Shown: positions 8,263 through 18,059, counted from the stretch's first letter. The stretch is 64,000 nucleotides of DNA from CADCWK01 sp964244115 (GCA_964244115.1 CAXTHM010000007.1:13122-77121), one strand, 5' to 3'. Made by a program: numbers and translations. Notes: a model not told the origin generated them from the letters alone.

Positions 8263-9528
8263 TCAGCGTCGGGAGAATGCGACGGCGACAGCGGCAAGCG
8301 CCTCATCGAAGACCGGGTCGTGCCCCGGATCCTGGAGGACCCGCTCCAGCAGCGCCGAGTCGCCCCGGTCCGGCACGACCACATGGCGCGTCATCGGCGC
8401 GTGGTCCGGAACCATCGATGTCGTGACGAGTTCGCGCTCGGCGTACTGCTCGACGAGGTGGGCGCTCCTGGCCTCACCGGTCGACGCGATCCGGACGCTG
8501 GCGATGCCGGATTCGGACGACCGGGCGCCGACCGGCTGGAGGCGGACGACGACCGGGAACGGCTGACCGGTCGTATAGATGAGCCGGAGGCCATCGGACG
8601 TCCTGGTCACCCGGTCACTCAGCTGCCAACCCAGACGAGAAGCCAGCCAGCCGACCAGCAACATCGCGCTGGACTGACCGGCGGCCCGACCCGGTTCCGG
8701 ATCGACGACATACTCGATCGTCACGGAGCTGATCGACGCCAGCGTGTCGGCGTGCGGCGGCGCGTCGTAGAACTGGGCGATCAGGTTGCGCCAGTCCAGC
8801 AGGCGCGACCACGCCATGTCGACGAGTACGGACGAGCCGCGGCCGTGCTGAGATTCGAGCGCGGACAGGCTGGTCAGCCCACGGGCGACGTCACCGAACA
8901 CGGCCGAATCGACGATGACCCGATCGCTGCTCTCCGTCAGGTCGCGAAACATGCCGAGGTCGTACTGGAGATCACCCAGCCACCACAGCACGATCGGGAG
9001 ATCGGGGACGCAGAGCGGGATCGCCGTCCGGGCGGGGTTGCCGAGGCGCCGAGGACCGCCGCTGATCGAGACCGACTCGAAGTGACCGGGCACGGGAGAC
9101 CCGACGCCGGTCGGCACGAGCCGGGCGGTGACCGAGAGCGGCCCCTCGTCCGGGGAGTGCACGACCCGGTCGAGCGAGGGGTCCGATGCGACGGTGATCG
9201 CCCGGGTCGGGTAATGCGTTTGGAGGCCATCGATCGCCACCTCCGCCCGGTCGGCCTGGGCCGGGGTGCGGGCGCAGATGAGGAGGCTGGTGGTATTGGT
9301 GCGAGCGTAGATGCCCGGCCCGGTCGCCACCTCGTGCGACTCGTCGTCCCGGTTGAGGCGACCGAAGCCACTGAGCCGCAGCGGCCGGGGGCCGTTGAGC
9401 CGGAGCCAGAGTCCGGTCAGGCGGGAGTTGATCCGGTTGGTGTCGACGACCGACGTCCGCCAGCTCTCGCTCAGCTTCCGGTCGGTCGTCGTGGCACTCG
9501 AACGGAACTGGTCTGTCGAACTGATCAT
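8263..9528 (-). CDS. opcA: Glucose-6-phosphate dehydrogenase assembly protein OpcA
   Basis: OpcA allosterically activates and helps assemble G6PDH in cyanobacteria and actinobacteria. This copy has the family's central LPIVLWWLGD region, DSAVFGD and a LVDMAWSRLLDWR motif, and lies directly after zwf, which is the typical context. Three in-frame starts exist (9570, 9555, 9528). The ATG at 9528 has the best upstream purine stretch (AAGGATGAAGAAG), so it is used here. No catalytic residues are expected. Pairing with zwf supports redox control of the oxidative branch. Confidence 0.88.
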   Translation of the reverse strand: MISSTDQFRSSATTTDRKLSESWRTSVVDTNRINSRLTGLWLRLNGPRPLRLSGFGRLNRDDESHEVATGPGIYARTNTTSLLICARTPAQADRAEVAIDGLQTHYPTRAITVASDPSLDRVVHSPDEGPLSVTARLVPTGVGSPVPGHFESVSISGGPRRLGNPARTAIPLCVPDLPIVLWWLGDLQYDLGMFRDLTESSDRVIVDSAVFGDVARGLTSLSALESQHGRGSSVLVDMAWSRLLDWRNLIAQFYDAPPHADTLASISSVTIEYVVDPEPGRAAGQSSAMLLVGWLASRLGWQLSDRVTRTSDGLRLIYTTGQPFPVVVRLQPVGARSSESGIASVRIASTGEARSAHLVEQYAERELVTTSMVPDHAPMTRHVVVPDRGDSALLERVLQDPGHDPVFDEALAAVAVAFSRR

Positions 9529-9666
9529 CCGCGCTTCTTCATCCTTGTTCGACATTCCGGGACGATGCATCGGTCCGACCGTGTCGAGGTGGGGCGTCCC
9601 CGAGGCCCTTCGCCGAGCGTACCGAACGTTCGAGCCGGACTCGATCTTCCGCCAGCGGACACGAGC

Positions 9667-11304
9667 TTACGGCCGCCGCCACTGGTAGCCATCCTCGCGG
9701 AGCATGGCGTCAGCCTCCGCGGGCCCCCATGTCCCGGACTCATAGATCCTGGTCGGCGAGATGCCGCTGTCCCAGCCGTCGAGCACCGGCTGGACGATCC
9801 CCCAGGCGGTCTCGACCTCGTCGCGGCGCTGGAACAGCGTCGGGTCGCCGAGCATCGCGTCGAGGATTAGACGCTCGTAGGCGTCCGGGCTGGTCTCGCC
9901 GAACGTCGACCCGTAGTAGAAGTCCATCGGGACGTTCCGGAGCCGGTTGGTCGGGCCGGGGACCTTGGCGGCGAACCGGATCGCGATCCCCTCGTCCGGC
10001 TGGATCCGCATCGTGATGACGTTCGAGTCCGGCGCGGTATCGCCGAGGTTGCGGAACATCAGATGCGGCACGTTCTTGAAGGTGATCGCGATCTCGGTCA
10101 CGCGGCGCGGGAGGCGCTTGCCGGTCCGGAGGTAGAACGGGACGTTGGCCCAGCGCCAGTTGTCGATCTCGAGCTTGAGACCGACGTACGTCTCCGTCTG
10201 GGAGTTCGGCCGGACGCCACGCTCGGCGAGGTAGCCCTCCACTTGCTGGCCGCCGGTGAAGCCAGGTCCGTATTGACCCCGGATCGCCCGGAGCTCGACC
10301 TGCGGGCCGATCGGCGGCACGACCGACCGGAGCACCTTGACCTTCTCGTCCCGGACTTCGTCACCCCGGAAAACGGCCGGCGGCTCCATCGCGACGACGG
10401 TGAGCAACTGGAGCAGGTGACTCTGGACCATGTCCCGGAGCGCGCCGGAATCCTCGTAGTAGCCGCCGCGGCCCTCGACGCCGATCGACTCGGCGGCGGT
10501 GATCTGGACGTGCTCGACGTAGCTGCGATTGAAGACCGGCTCGAACAGGATGTTGGCGAACCGGAACGCCATCACGTTCTGGACGGTCTCCTTGCCGAGG
10601 TAATGGTCGATCCGGAAGATCTGCTGCTCGCTGAAGACGGTCGCCATCTCCTGGATGAGCTGGCGGGCGCTCTCGACGTCGTGGCCGAACGGCTTCTCGA
10701 CGACGACCCGGTTCCAACGCTCGCGGGGGTCCGAGTAGATCTCGCGCCGCTCGGCGATCCCGGACGTACCGAGGTTCTCGATGATGTCGGGGAAATAGGT
10801 CGGCGAGGTCGCGAGGTAGAACAGGCGGTTGCCCAGCGTCCGGCGCTCCTCGTCGATCGTCTCCAGCCGGGCGGCGAGGTCGGTGTAGGTCTGCGTCTCC
10901 GCGAAGTCGCCCTGGACGTAGAACAATCCCTGACTGAACAGCTTCCAGGCCTCGTCGGTGACGGGCGTCCGGGCGCCTCGGACGACGGCGGCCCGCATCT
11001 CCTCGCGGAAGTCGTCGTCGCTCCACGCCCGGCGGGAGACGCCGACGATCGAGAAGCCCTCCGGCAGCGGGTGGCCGACGGCGAGATCCCAGAGCGACGG
11101 CATCAGCTTGCGGGCGGTCAGATCCCCGGTGACGCCGAAGATGACCATGACGCAGGGGTCGGGCGTCCGACCGCCCCCCATCCCGGCGCGGAGCGGGTTG
11201 TCGACGGTCGCGAAGTCGTCGAACAGGTTGCGGCCGCCACTATCCGTCCCGATCCGTGGGGTGATGTCGGCCGCTGTCGGGGCTGGGGCCTGGGTGCTGG
11301 TCAT
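9667..11304 (-). CDS. zwf: Glucose-6-phosphate 1-dehydrogenase
   Basis: Catalyses entry into the oxidative pentose-phosphate branch, making NADPH. The 545-residue protein has FGVTGDLTARKLMPSLWDL (nucleotide-binding GxxGDLA-type loop), RIDHYLGKETVQN (signature with substrate-binding Lys) and a VVEKPFGHD segment. An N-terminal extension of about 45 residues precedes the Rossmann fold. It is separated from gnd by 172 bases containing a strong hairpin, so it may have its own promoter as well as read-through. Confidence 0.96.
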   Translation of the reverse strand: MTSTQAPAPTAADITPRIGTDSGGRNLFDDFATVDNPLRAGMGGGRTPDPCVMVIFGVTGDLTARKLMPSLWDLAVGHPLPEGFSIVGVSRRAWSDDDFREEMRAAVVRGARTPVTDEAWKLFSQGLFYVQGDFAETQTYTDLAARLETIDEERRTLGNRLFYLATSPTYFPDIIENLGTSGIAERREIYSDPRERWNRVVVEKPFGHDVESARQLIQEMATVFSEQQIFRIDHYLGKETVQNVMAFRFANILFEPVFNRSYVEHVQITAAESIGVEGRGGYYEDSGALRDMVQSHLLQLLTVVAMEPPAVFRGDEVRDEKVKVLRSVVPPIGPQVELRAIRGQYGPGFTGGQQVEGYLAERGVRPNSQTETYVGLKLEIDNWRWANVPFYLRTGKRLPRRVTEIAITFKNVPHLMFRNLGDTAPDSNVITMRIQPDEGIAIRFAAKVPGPTNRLRNVPMDFYYGSTFGETSPDAYERLILDAMLGDPTLFQRRDEVETAWGIVQPVLDGWDSGISPTRIYESGTWGPAEADAMLREDGYQWRRP

Positions 11305-11436
11305 GATTCAACCTCTGAGCGTGAGCGGCCTCGTGCCGGCGAGCGTCTGCGTGACGACGACCAGGCGACCCGACCGACTCCCGAGCATCGAAGATGACAG
11401 GGTACAGGCGTCCTGGCCAGGAAACCACTCCAGGGT

Positions 11437-11472
11437 TCGGGGGCCGCCGGATTCACGCCCGGCGGCCCCCGG
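11437..11472 (-). terminator. Strong hairpin between gnd and zwf
   Basis: A 14-bp perfect stem (11437-11450 with 11459-11472) with an 8-base loop lies four bases after the gnd stop. It lacks a U-tract on the minus strand, so it may be a partial terminator or an mRNA 3'-end stabiliser rather than a full stop. Confidence 0.5.
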
Positions 11473-11476
11473 ACGA

Positions 11477-12988
11477 TCAGGAATGCGTGGTCTTCTCCTG
11501 GATCGCCGGGCCGGTCGGCTCCATCCACTCGGTATGGAAGACGCCCTCACGGTCGGTCCGGTGGTAAGTGTGGGCGCCGAAGTAGTCGCGCTGACCCTGA
11601 ACCAGGTTGGCCGGCAGGCTGGCGGTGCGGTAGGTATCGACGTAGTCCAGCGCGGCGCTAAGGGCCGGGCACGGGATGCCGTAGGCCCGGGCGGTCACGA
11701 CGGCGCGGCGCAGGGCCGGGAGCGCGTTGTTGATCGTGTCGACGATGTGCGGGGCAACCAGAAGGTTCTCGGGCTGATTCGACGTGTCGGCGAACGCCAG
11801 CCGGATCGAGTCGAGCAGTTTCGCCCGGATGATGCAGCCGCCCTTCCAGATCCGCGCGATCTCGGACAGGTCGAGGTTCCAGTCATAGGTCGTCGAGGCG
11901 GCGGTCAGCATCGCCAGACCCTGCGCGTACGACGAGACCTTGGCGACGTAGAGCGCGTCTTCGAGCGTCGCCAGCAACTCATGCCGCTTGTGCTCGTCGA
12001 AGACGGTCGGCGCGTCGCGGTCATGCTCGGGGCCATGAAGCAGGGCACTGGCCCGGACGCGCTCGCCCTTGCGGCTGGACATCGATCGCGCCATGACCGC
12101 GGCGTCGATGGTCGGGATGGGGGTACCGAGGTCCAGCGCGTTCTGGCTGGTCCAGCGGCCGGTCCCCTTCTGCTCGGCGGCGTCGAGGATGATGTCGACC
12201 AGCGGCTTGCCGGTCTCCGGGTCGACCTTGTCGAGGACCTTGGCAGTGATCTCGATCAGGAAGCTCTCGAGTTTGCCCTCGTTCCAGCCCCGGTAGACCT
12301 CGGCCATCTCGGAGGCGGACAGGCCCATCGCCCGGCGCATGATGTCGTAGGTCTCGGCGATGAGCTGCATATCGCCGTACTCGATGCCGTTGTGGACCAT
12401 CTTGACGTAGTGACCGGAGCCACCGGGGCCGATGTGCGTCACGCAGGGGCCGGCCTCGGTCTTGGCCGCGATCGCGGTCAGCATCGGCTCCAGTTCGGCG
12501 TAGCCCTCGGCCGGGCCGCCCGGCATCAGGCTGGGGCCGTAGAGCGCACCCTCCTCACCGCCCGAGACGCCCATACCGATGAACCGGAAGCCCTTGGCCT
12601 CCAGCTCGGCGGCGCGGCGGTCGCTGTCGGTGAAGAGGGAGTTGCCTCCGTCGATGACGACGTCGCCCTCATCGAGATACGGCTCCAACTGGGCGATGAC
12701 GGCGTCGACCGGGGCGCCGGCCTTGACCATCAGCAGGATCCGGCGCGGCTTCTGCAGGGACGCGACGAACGTCGGGATGTCGTGCGCGCCGCTCAGGTTG
12801 GCCTTGTCGGTGTGCTGCGCGAGGAATTCGTCCGTCGTGGCGGTGGTCCGGTTGAAGACCGAGACCGGGAACCCGTTGCGGACGACGTTCAGGGCGAGGT
12901 TCTCGCCCATGACGCCGAGCCCGACCAGACCGAGGTAGGCCAGCTCGCTGTTGGCGACGTCACTGGCCGAAGACTGCGTGGCGGTCAA
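11477..12988 (-). CDS. gnd: 6-phosphogluconate dehydrogenase, decarboxylating
   Basis: Converts 6-phosphogluconate to ribulose 5-phosphate and CO2 with NADPH formation. It has 503 residues: GLVGLGVMGENLALN (NADP loop), IDGGNSLFTDS, GMGVSGGEEGALYGPSLMPGG and the helical domain with AEQKGTGRWT. The TTG at 12988 is chosen because AAAGGG stands seven bases before it and it lies 13 bases past the tal stop. The longer ATG reading (13051) would overlap tal by 50 bases and adds a non-conserved Pro/Arg-rich tail. Confidence 0.94.
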   Translation of the reverse strand: MTATQSSASDVANSELAYLGLVGLGVMGENLALNVVRNGFPVSVFNRTTATTDEFLAQHTDKANLSGAHDIPTFVASLQKPRRILLMVKAGAPVDAVIAQLEPYLDEGDVVIDGGNSLFTDSDRRAAELEAKGFRFIGMGVSGGEEGALYGPSLMPGGPAEGYAELEPMLTAIAAKTEAGPCVTHIGPGGSGHYVKMVHNGIEYGDMQLIAETYDIMRRAMGLSASEMAEVYRGWNEGKLESFLIEITAKVLDKVDPETGKPLVDIILDAAEQKGTGRWTSQNALDLGTPIPTIDAAVMARSMSSRKGERVRASALLHGPEHDRDAPTVFDEHKRHELLATLEDALYVAKVSSYAQGLAMLTAASTTYDWNLDLSEIARIWKGGCIIRAKLLDSIRLAFADTSNQPENLLVAPHIVDTINNALPALRRAVVTARAYGIPCPALSAALDYVDTYRTASLPANLVQGQRDYFGAHTYHRTDREGVFHTEWMEPTGPAIQEKTTHS

Positions 12989-13001
12989 TGCGATGCCCTT
13001 T

Positions 13002-14138
13002 CTAGGAGGCGACGGTCTGGGCGAGAGCGGCGCGCTTGCCCTCGACGCCACTGATCAACGAGTCGAACGACTTGGCGAAGGAGGCGATGCCCTCCTCCTC
13101 CAGCTGGGCGGTGACGGCCTGGAGATCGACGCCGACCTTCGCCAGATCGGCGATGGCCCGCTGCGCCTCCTCGACGCCCGTGTCGATCGTCCGGGCGATG
13201 ACGCCATGGTCGACGAAGGCGTCGATCGTCTTGCCGGGCATCGTGTTGACCGTGTCCGGGCCCATCAGCGACTCGACGTAGAGCACGTCGCTGTAGGCCG
13301 GGTTCTTCACGCCGGTACTGGCCCAGAGCGGCCGCTGGACGTTGCCGCCCGCCGCGCGGAGCGGGGCGAACCGGTCGCTCTCGAAGATCCCGGTGAACGC
13401 GTGGTAGGCGAGCTTGGCGTTGGCGACGGCAATCTTGCCCTTGAGGCGCCCGGCGAGGTCGGCGACGCCGGGATCGGCCTGGATGCGCTCATCGAGCAGC
13501 CCGTCGACCAGCGTGTCGACCCGGCTGACGAAGAACGAGGCGACCGAGGCGAGCGTCTCGATCGACTCGCCCCTGGCGTGGCGCTCTTCGAGGGCCTCGA
13601 CATAGGCGAGCGCCACCTGCTCGTAGCGCTCGACCGAGAAGAGCAGCGTGACGTTGATGCTGATCCCATCGATCAGCGCCTGCCGGATGGCCGGGATGCC
13701 TTCGACGGTGCCAGGGATCTTGACCATCAGGTTCGGACGCTCGACGCTCGACCAGAGGCGCCGGGCCTCGCCGATCGTTCCCTCGGTGTCGCGGGCGAAC
13801 TCCGGCGCGACCTCGATCGAGACATAGCCGTCGTTGCCGCCGCTCGCCTGGTACAGGTCGGCGAACAGGTCGCAGGCGTCGCGGATGTCGTCGACCTCGA
13901 CCGCCTCGAAGATCTCGCCGGAGGACTTGCCGGCCCGGATCAGGTCGGCGATCTGGTCATCGTAGGCGTCACCGGCGGCGATCGCCTTCTCGAAGATCGT
14001 CGGGTTGCTCGTCACACCCCGGATGCCGTCCTGCTCGATTTGCTTCTGAAGCGTGCCGGACCGCAGCATGGCGCGGCTGATGTCGTCCAGCCAGAGACTC
14101 TGGTGCTGCTGGTCCCACAGATCCTGGATCTTGGTCAT
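13002..14138 (-). CDS. tal: Transaldolase
   Basis: Transfers a dihydroxyacetone unit between sugar phosphates in the non-oxidative branch. The 378-residue length and GVTSNPTIFEKAI near residue 42 mark the long actinobacterial-type class. The Schiff-base Lys is in NLMVKIPGT, followed by NVTLLFSVERY. It sits between tkt (43 bases) and gnd (13 bases), so co-transcription is very likely. Confidence 0.95.
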   Translation of the reverse strand: MTKIQDLWDQQHQSLWLDDISRAMLRSGTLQKQIEQDGIRGVTSNPTIFEKAIAAGDAYDDQIADLIRAGKSSGEIFEAVEVDDIRDACDLFADLYQASGGNDGYVSIEVAPEFARDTEGTIGEARRLWSSVERPNLMVKIPGTVEGIPAIRQALIDGISINVTLLFSVERYEQVALAYVEALEERHARGESIETLASVASFFVSRVDTLVDGLLDERIQADPGVADLAGRLKGKIAVANAKLAYHAFTGIFESDRFAPLRAAGGNVQRPLWASTGVKNPAYSDVLYVESLMGPDTVNTMPGKTIDAFVDHGVIARTIDTGVEEAQRAIADLAKVGVDLQAVTAQLEEEGIASFAKSFDSLISGVEGKRAALAQTVAS

Positions 14139-14181
14139 GTCCTGTCGCTCCTTCGGGTGTGATGCGGTCGGGTCGGAAAGC

Positions 14182-16308
14182 CTAGGAGTGCCCCTCGTTC
14201 GGCTGGATCGGGCCGGATGTCACCTCGCCGCCCCAGGTCTCGTCGATCTCCCGGGCGAGGTCGGTCTTGCCGAGGATGGAGAGCGCGACGGCGGCGACGT
14301 GCTCGGTCGTGAACCCGTACGCCTTGAGGACCTCTTCGCCAGGGCCGGAGGCGCCGAAGGTGTCGACGCCGACCGAGGCGCCCCGGTCGCCCGCGTACTT
14401 GGCCCAGCCGAGCGTCGTGCCGGCTTCGATGGTGACGCGAGGCGTCCCGATCGGTCCGAGGACCGACTCGCGGTAGGCCGCGTCCTGCGCCTGGAACAGC
14501 TCCCAGCTCGGCAGGCTGACGATCCGGGCCTGGACGTCGTGCTGCGCGAGCAGGTCGGCGGCGGTCACGGCCAGCGAGACCTCGGAGCCGGTCGCCACCA
14601 GGACGACATCCGGGGAGCCGCTGCTGTCGCGGAGGATGTAGCCGCCGTGGGAGACATTGCCCTTCGCCTGGCTGCGGTCCAGGATCGGCAGGTCCTGCCG
14701 GCTGAAGATCAGCGCCGTCGTCCGGTCGGAGGTGATCGCATGCCGCCAGGCCTCGACGGACTCGTTGCCGTCAGCCGGGCGGATCACGGTCAGGTGCGGG
14801 ATCGCTCGCATCGACATGACCTGCTCGACGGGCTCATGGGTCGGGCCGTCGCCGCCGACCGCGATGCTGTCGTGGGTGAAGACCCAGATGCTCTTGTAGT
14901 GCGACAGGGCGGCGAGGCGAACGGCCGGCCGGAGGTAATCGGCGAAGACGAGGAAGGTCGAGCCGAACGGGTGCGTCCCGCCGTGCGCGGCCAGGCCGTT
15001 CACGGCCGAGGCCATGCCGTGCTCACGGACACCCCAGTGGACGTTCTGGCCGGCGTAGGTCCAGCCGCCACCGGCGCCGCCCTGGGACGAGCTGCTGTCG
15101 AAGGACGGCGGCTGGAAGTCGCCGAGCCCCTTGAGGGCGGTGTTGGTCGAGGAGTTCAGGTCGGCCGAACCGCCGATCAGAGTCGGGAGCTTCGGACCGA
15201 TCGCGCCAAGGACATCACCGGACGCCTTGCGGGTCGCGACCTTGCTGCCGACCTCGTACGTCGGCAGGTCGGCATCCCAACCCTCGGGGAGCTGGCCAGA
15301 GATCGCGAGCGACAGGTCGGCGGCGACATCCGGGAAGGCGGCCTGGTAGGCGTCCCACCTCTGCTGCCAGCTCTGCTGGGCGGCGGCGCCATCGCGGATG
15401 GTATCGGCCATCGCGGCGGTGACTTCCTCCGGCACGTAGAACGCCGGCTCGGTCGGCCATCCGAGCGCCTGCTTGGTCGCGATCGTCTCCTCCGGCCCGA
15501 GCGGACTGCCGTGGACGCCGAAGGTATTGGCCTTCTTCGGGGAACCGAAGCCGATGATCGTCCGGCAGAGGAGCAGGCTCGGCTTGTTCGTCTCGGCCCG
15601 CGCCTCCTCGATCGCAGCGCGGACGGCCGACGGGTCCATGCCGTCGACATCGATCGTCTGCCAGCCCATCGCGCGGAAGCGGGCGCCGACATCCTCGGTG
15701 AAGGTGATATCGGTCGAGCCGGCCAGGCTGATGTGGTTCTGGTCGTAGAGGTAGATCAGCTTGCCGAGTTCGAGGTGGCCGGCGATCGCGGCGGCCTCGA
15801 AGGCGACGCCCTCCATGACGTCGCCGTCGGAGACGATCCCGTAGGTGTAGTGGTCGATCACCTCATGGCCGGGGCGGTTGAACTTCGCCGCCAGGAACCG
15901 CTCCGCGATCGCGAAACCCACGCCGTTGCCGAAGCCCTGTCCGAGCGGCCCGGTCGTGAGCTCGACGCCCGGCGTGATGCCGCGCTCCGGGTGGCCCGGC
16001 GTGATGCTCCCCATCTCCCGGAACTGGCGCAGGTCCTCGATCGAGACCTCGTACCCGTAGAGATGAAGGAGCGCGTAGAGCAGCGCGGAACCGTGGCCAG
16101 CGGAGAGGACGAAGCGGTCCCGGTCGAACCAGGCCGGGTCCTTCGGGTTGTGCTTGAGGAAATCGTTCCAGACGACGTACGCCATCGGCGCGGCGCCGAG
16201 CGGGAGCCCGGGGTGGCCGTTCTTGGCCGCCTCGACGGCGTCGACGGCGAGCATCCGGATGGCGTTGATGGCGAGCGTCTCGGTAGAAGCCTGGACAGCG
16301 GTCGTCAC
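14182..16308 (-). CDS. tkt: Transketolase
   Basis: A thiamine-diphosphate enzyme that moves two-carbon units between ketose and aldose phosphates. It has 708 residues. The N-terminal GHPGLPLGAAPMAY and the SDGDVMEGVAFEAAAIAGH cofactor motif are present. The central GGSADLNSSTNT and the C-terminal TFLVFADYLRPAVRLAAL pyrimidine domain follow. The GTG at 16308 is preferred over the longer frame because AGGGA lies about seven bases upstream and the protein then starts at the family-typical position. It is the first gene of the minus-strand pentose-phosphate run. Confidence 0.95.
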   Translation of the reverse strand: MTTAVQASTETLAINAIRMLAVDAVEAAKNGHPGLPLGAAPMAYVVWNDFLKHNPKDPAWFDRDRFVLSAGHGSALLYALLHLYGYEVSIEDLRQFREMGSITPGHPERGITPGVELTTGPLGQGFGNGVGFAIAERFLAAKFNRPGHEVIDHYTYGIVSDGDVMEGVAFEAAAIAGHLELGKLIYLYDQNHISLAGSTDITFTEDVGARFRAMGWQTIDVDGMDPSAVRAAIEEARAETNKPSLLLCRTIIGFGSPKKANTFGVHGSPLGPEETIATKQALGWPTEPAFYVPEEVTAAMADTIRDGAAAQQSWQQRWDAYQAAFPDVAADLSLAISGQLPEGWDADLPTYEVGSKVATRKASGDVLGAIGPKLPTLIGGSADLNSSTNTALKGLGDFQPPSFDSSSSQGGAGGGWTYAGQNVHWGVREHGMASAVNGLAAHGGTHPFGSTFLVFADYLRPAVRLAALSHYKSIWVFTHDSIAVGGDGPTHEPVEQVMSMRAIPHLTVIRPADGNESVEAWRHAITSDRTTALIFSRQDLPILDRSQAKGNVSHGGYILRDSSGSPDVVLVATGSEVSLAVTAADLLAQHDVQARIVSLPSWELFQAQDAAYRESVLGPIGTPRVTIEAGTTLGWAKYAGDRGASVGVDTFGASGPGEEVLKAYGFTTEHVAAVALSILGKTDLAREIDETWGGEVTSGPIQPNEGHS

Positions 16309-16605
16309 GGTTCGGTCCCTTCTTTCATTGCTGGTCGGATTCCCTGTGGCGGACCGGCGACGTTCGGCGGCGATACGGTCGCGCCGATCCGTCGTGACAG
16401 GACTCATCTCCGTGGGAGCGGTCAAGACGCGACCCTGTACCATCGACCGGCCACGAATCGTGCGCAAATCGTACCCGTTCTGGCGCATGGAACCTGCCAT
16501 TGCTCCGCTCGGACTATCGTGACCATTGTACCGACCGACCGCCAGCCGATCATACGAGTGGATTTAACGTCTCACGAGGCGTCTGGGGAGAGGATCAGCC
16601 AACAC
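16309..16605. other. Intergenic region upstream of tkt
   Basis: About 300 bases that should carry the promoter of the pentose-phosphate run. I see no convincing -35/-10 pair, hairpin or short gene; the frames reaching into it are extensions of tkt or its antisense. Confidence 0.4.
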
Positions 16606-17550
16606 CTAGAGCTCCGGGAGCCGCACCGACTCGGAATCAGGCACGGCCAGCGTCATGGCGTCGCACTGCGGCACCTCGGCCCGGGAGCCGGGCAGGATCT
16701 CGGTCCCCGCGCCGCACCGGATCTGGGCGGCGCCCGATTGCCGGTAGCTGAGCACCGTCGTCTCCCCGAGGAGCACGCGGGCGGCGGCGGCGGCCGAGAC
16801 CGTCGCATCGGCGGTCGTGAGTCCCTCCAGATCGACGACGGCGTTGTCGTCGGCGTCGATGTCGATCGACTCGACCCGGCCGGCGAGCGTCAACGTCGCC
16901 CTGTCGCGAACGGCGGCCGAGAACGTATCGACGGAGAGCGCTGACGAGGCCAGCGTCGCCTGATCGGCGAGCACGACGCGCATGGATCGGAAGCCGTCGA
17001 GCGGCGGATCGATCCGGGCGTCGACGCCCCCGCCGAGCGAGAGGGTCGTCAGCGACCCGGTCGTCACGGTGTAGATCAGGGGCTGATCGAGTCGATAGCG
17101 ACCACGGGCGCCGGGATCGAAGTCGATCCGCAGCTCCCCATCGACGACGCTGACCTTGGCGTACCCGATCAGATTCGCGTCGCCCGAGATCGACACGCCG
17201 GGCTGCTCACCGAGCCGAACGGTCATCAGACCGGTCCCCGAGGCCGAGATCCGATCGAAAGCCGGGACGGCGACGACGCGTTGGCCGGCCTCGCCCGAGC
17301 CCCGGACTTCCAGTGCGCGGTAACTGCCAGCCGCGATCCCGGCCAGCACGAAGACGAGCGCGAACATCCCGAGCAGCACACCGGGAAACGACCCGAACCC
17401 CGATCTCCGGGCTGACGCGATCGCCGGCCCACGGGTGGGCCGCGCGACGGGCACCGGAACCTCGGCAAGCATGAAGCCGGGCGGACGGCGGACGAGGCTG
17501 ATCCCAAACGCGAGGGCGGTCAGCGTGACGGCAATGCTCCGAAAGACGAT
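16606..17550 (-). CDS. GIN-domain (DUF2807) membrane-anchored protein, 5' end in assembly gap
   Basis: The visible 314 residues begin at the N run. They hold two hydrophobic segments (IAVTLTALAFGISL and GVLLGMFALVFVLAGIAAG), then a beta-rich exported domain. FDRISASGTGLMTVRLGEQPGVSISGDANL is the start of the head GIN domain, a predicted beta-helix also found in polymer-forming or adhesin-like surface proteins. The function is not established. Joining it in frame to the upstream membrane fragment needs a real gap length of 2 modulo 3, so 10 Ns cannot be the true length. It follows the kinase/regulator pair and may be an output or accessory of it. Confidence 0.75.
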   Translation of the reverse strand: MVFRSIAVTLTALAFGISLVRRPPGFMLAEVPVPVARPTRGPAIASARRSGFGSFPGVLLGMFALVFVLAGIAAGSYRALEVRGSGEAGQRVVAVPAFDRISASGTGLMTVRLGEQPGVSISGDANLIGYAKVSVVDGELRIDFDPGARGRYRLDQPLIYTVTTGSLTTLSLGGGVDARIDPPLDGFRSMRVVLADQATLASSALSVDTFSAAVRDRATLTLAGRVESIDIDADDNAVVDLEGLTTADATVSAAAAARVLLGETTVLSYRQSGAAQIRCGAGTEILPGSRAEVPQCDAMTLAVPDSESVRLPEL

Positions 17551-17560
17551 NNNNNNNNNN
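17551..17560. other. Assembly gap (10 N) inside a gene
   Basis: Ten Ns are placed between two halves of a membrane protein. The flanking minus-strand frames differ by one, so the stated length is a placeholder. Confidence 0.9.
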
Positions 17561-18059
17561 GGTATTCCACGAGTTGCCCGAGCACCCAGGTCCCAAGGAA
17601 CATGGAGACCATCGCCCCCAGGACCGCGCCGAGGAACCGGCGTCGCTGGAAGACGGTCGCGCCGGCCTGGGCCGCGATCAGCGTTCCCCAGGCGTAGGCC
17701 GGCCAGAAGATCGCATCGAACGACGCGTACCGGACCGAAGGAGCGCCGTAACCGATGACCTGCGCCTGGTAGAGGATGCCGCCGATCACGACGGCGTAGA
17801 CCGCCAGATGCAGCGCGAGCAGCACGAGGTCCCGCACGAACGTCCGGCGTCGAAGTGGACGGGGCGGGCGGGCGGGAGCCATCGCCGGCGGGTCGCCACG
17901 CTCGAACCCGAGGGGCCGCCCGGTCCGGGTGTCGAACCGCGGTCCATGAGGTGGGCCGTCCCGCGGTTCGCCCCATCGCCCGCCAGGCGGTTCCCCGGGA
18001 AACGGTCGCACCGGATGGTTGTGGCCGGGGTCCGGCTGGCGGTCCCGCTTGCCGGCCAT
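17561..18059 (-). CDS. 2TM-domain-like membrane protein, 3' end in assembly gap
   Basis: The 166 visible residues begin with a Pro/Gly/Arg-rich cytoplasmic tail of about 75 residues. Three hydrophobic segments follow: LALHLAVYAVVIGGILYQ, AIFWPAYAWGTLIAAQA and GAVLGAMVSMFLGTWVLGQ. The pattern around FWPAYAWGT resembles the 2TM domain found next to bacterial two-component genes. The ATG shares one base with the response-regulator stop (TGATG), so translation is coupled. It may be the N-terminal part of the same protein as the GIN fragment, or a separate gene ending in the gap. Confidence 0.7.

Noticed and set aside
14053..16944. 963-codon open frame on the plus strand
   Set aside because: Antisense to transketolase, with no recognisable domain.
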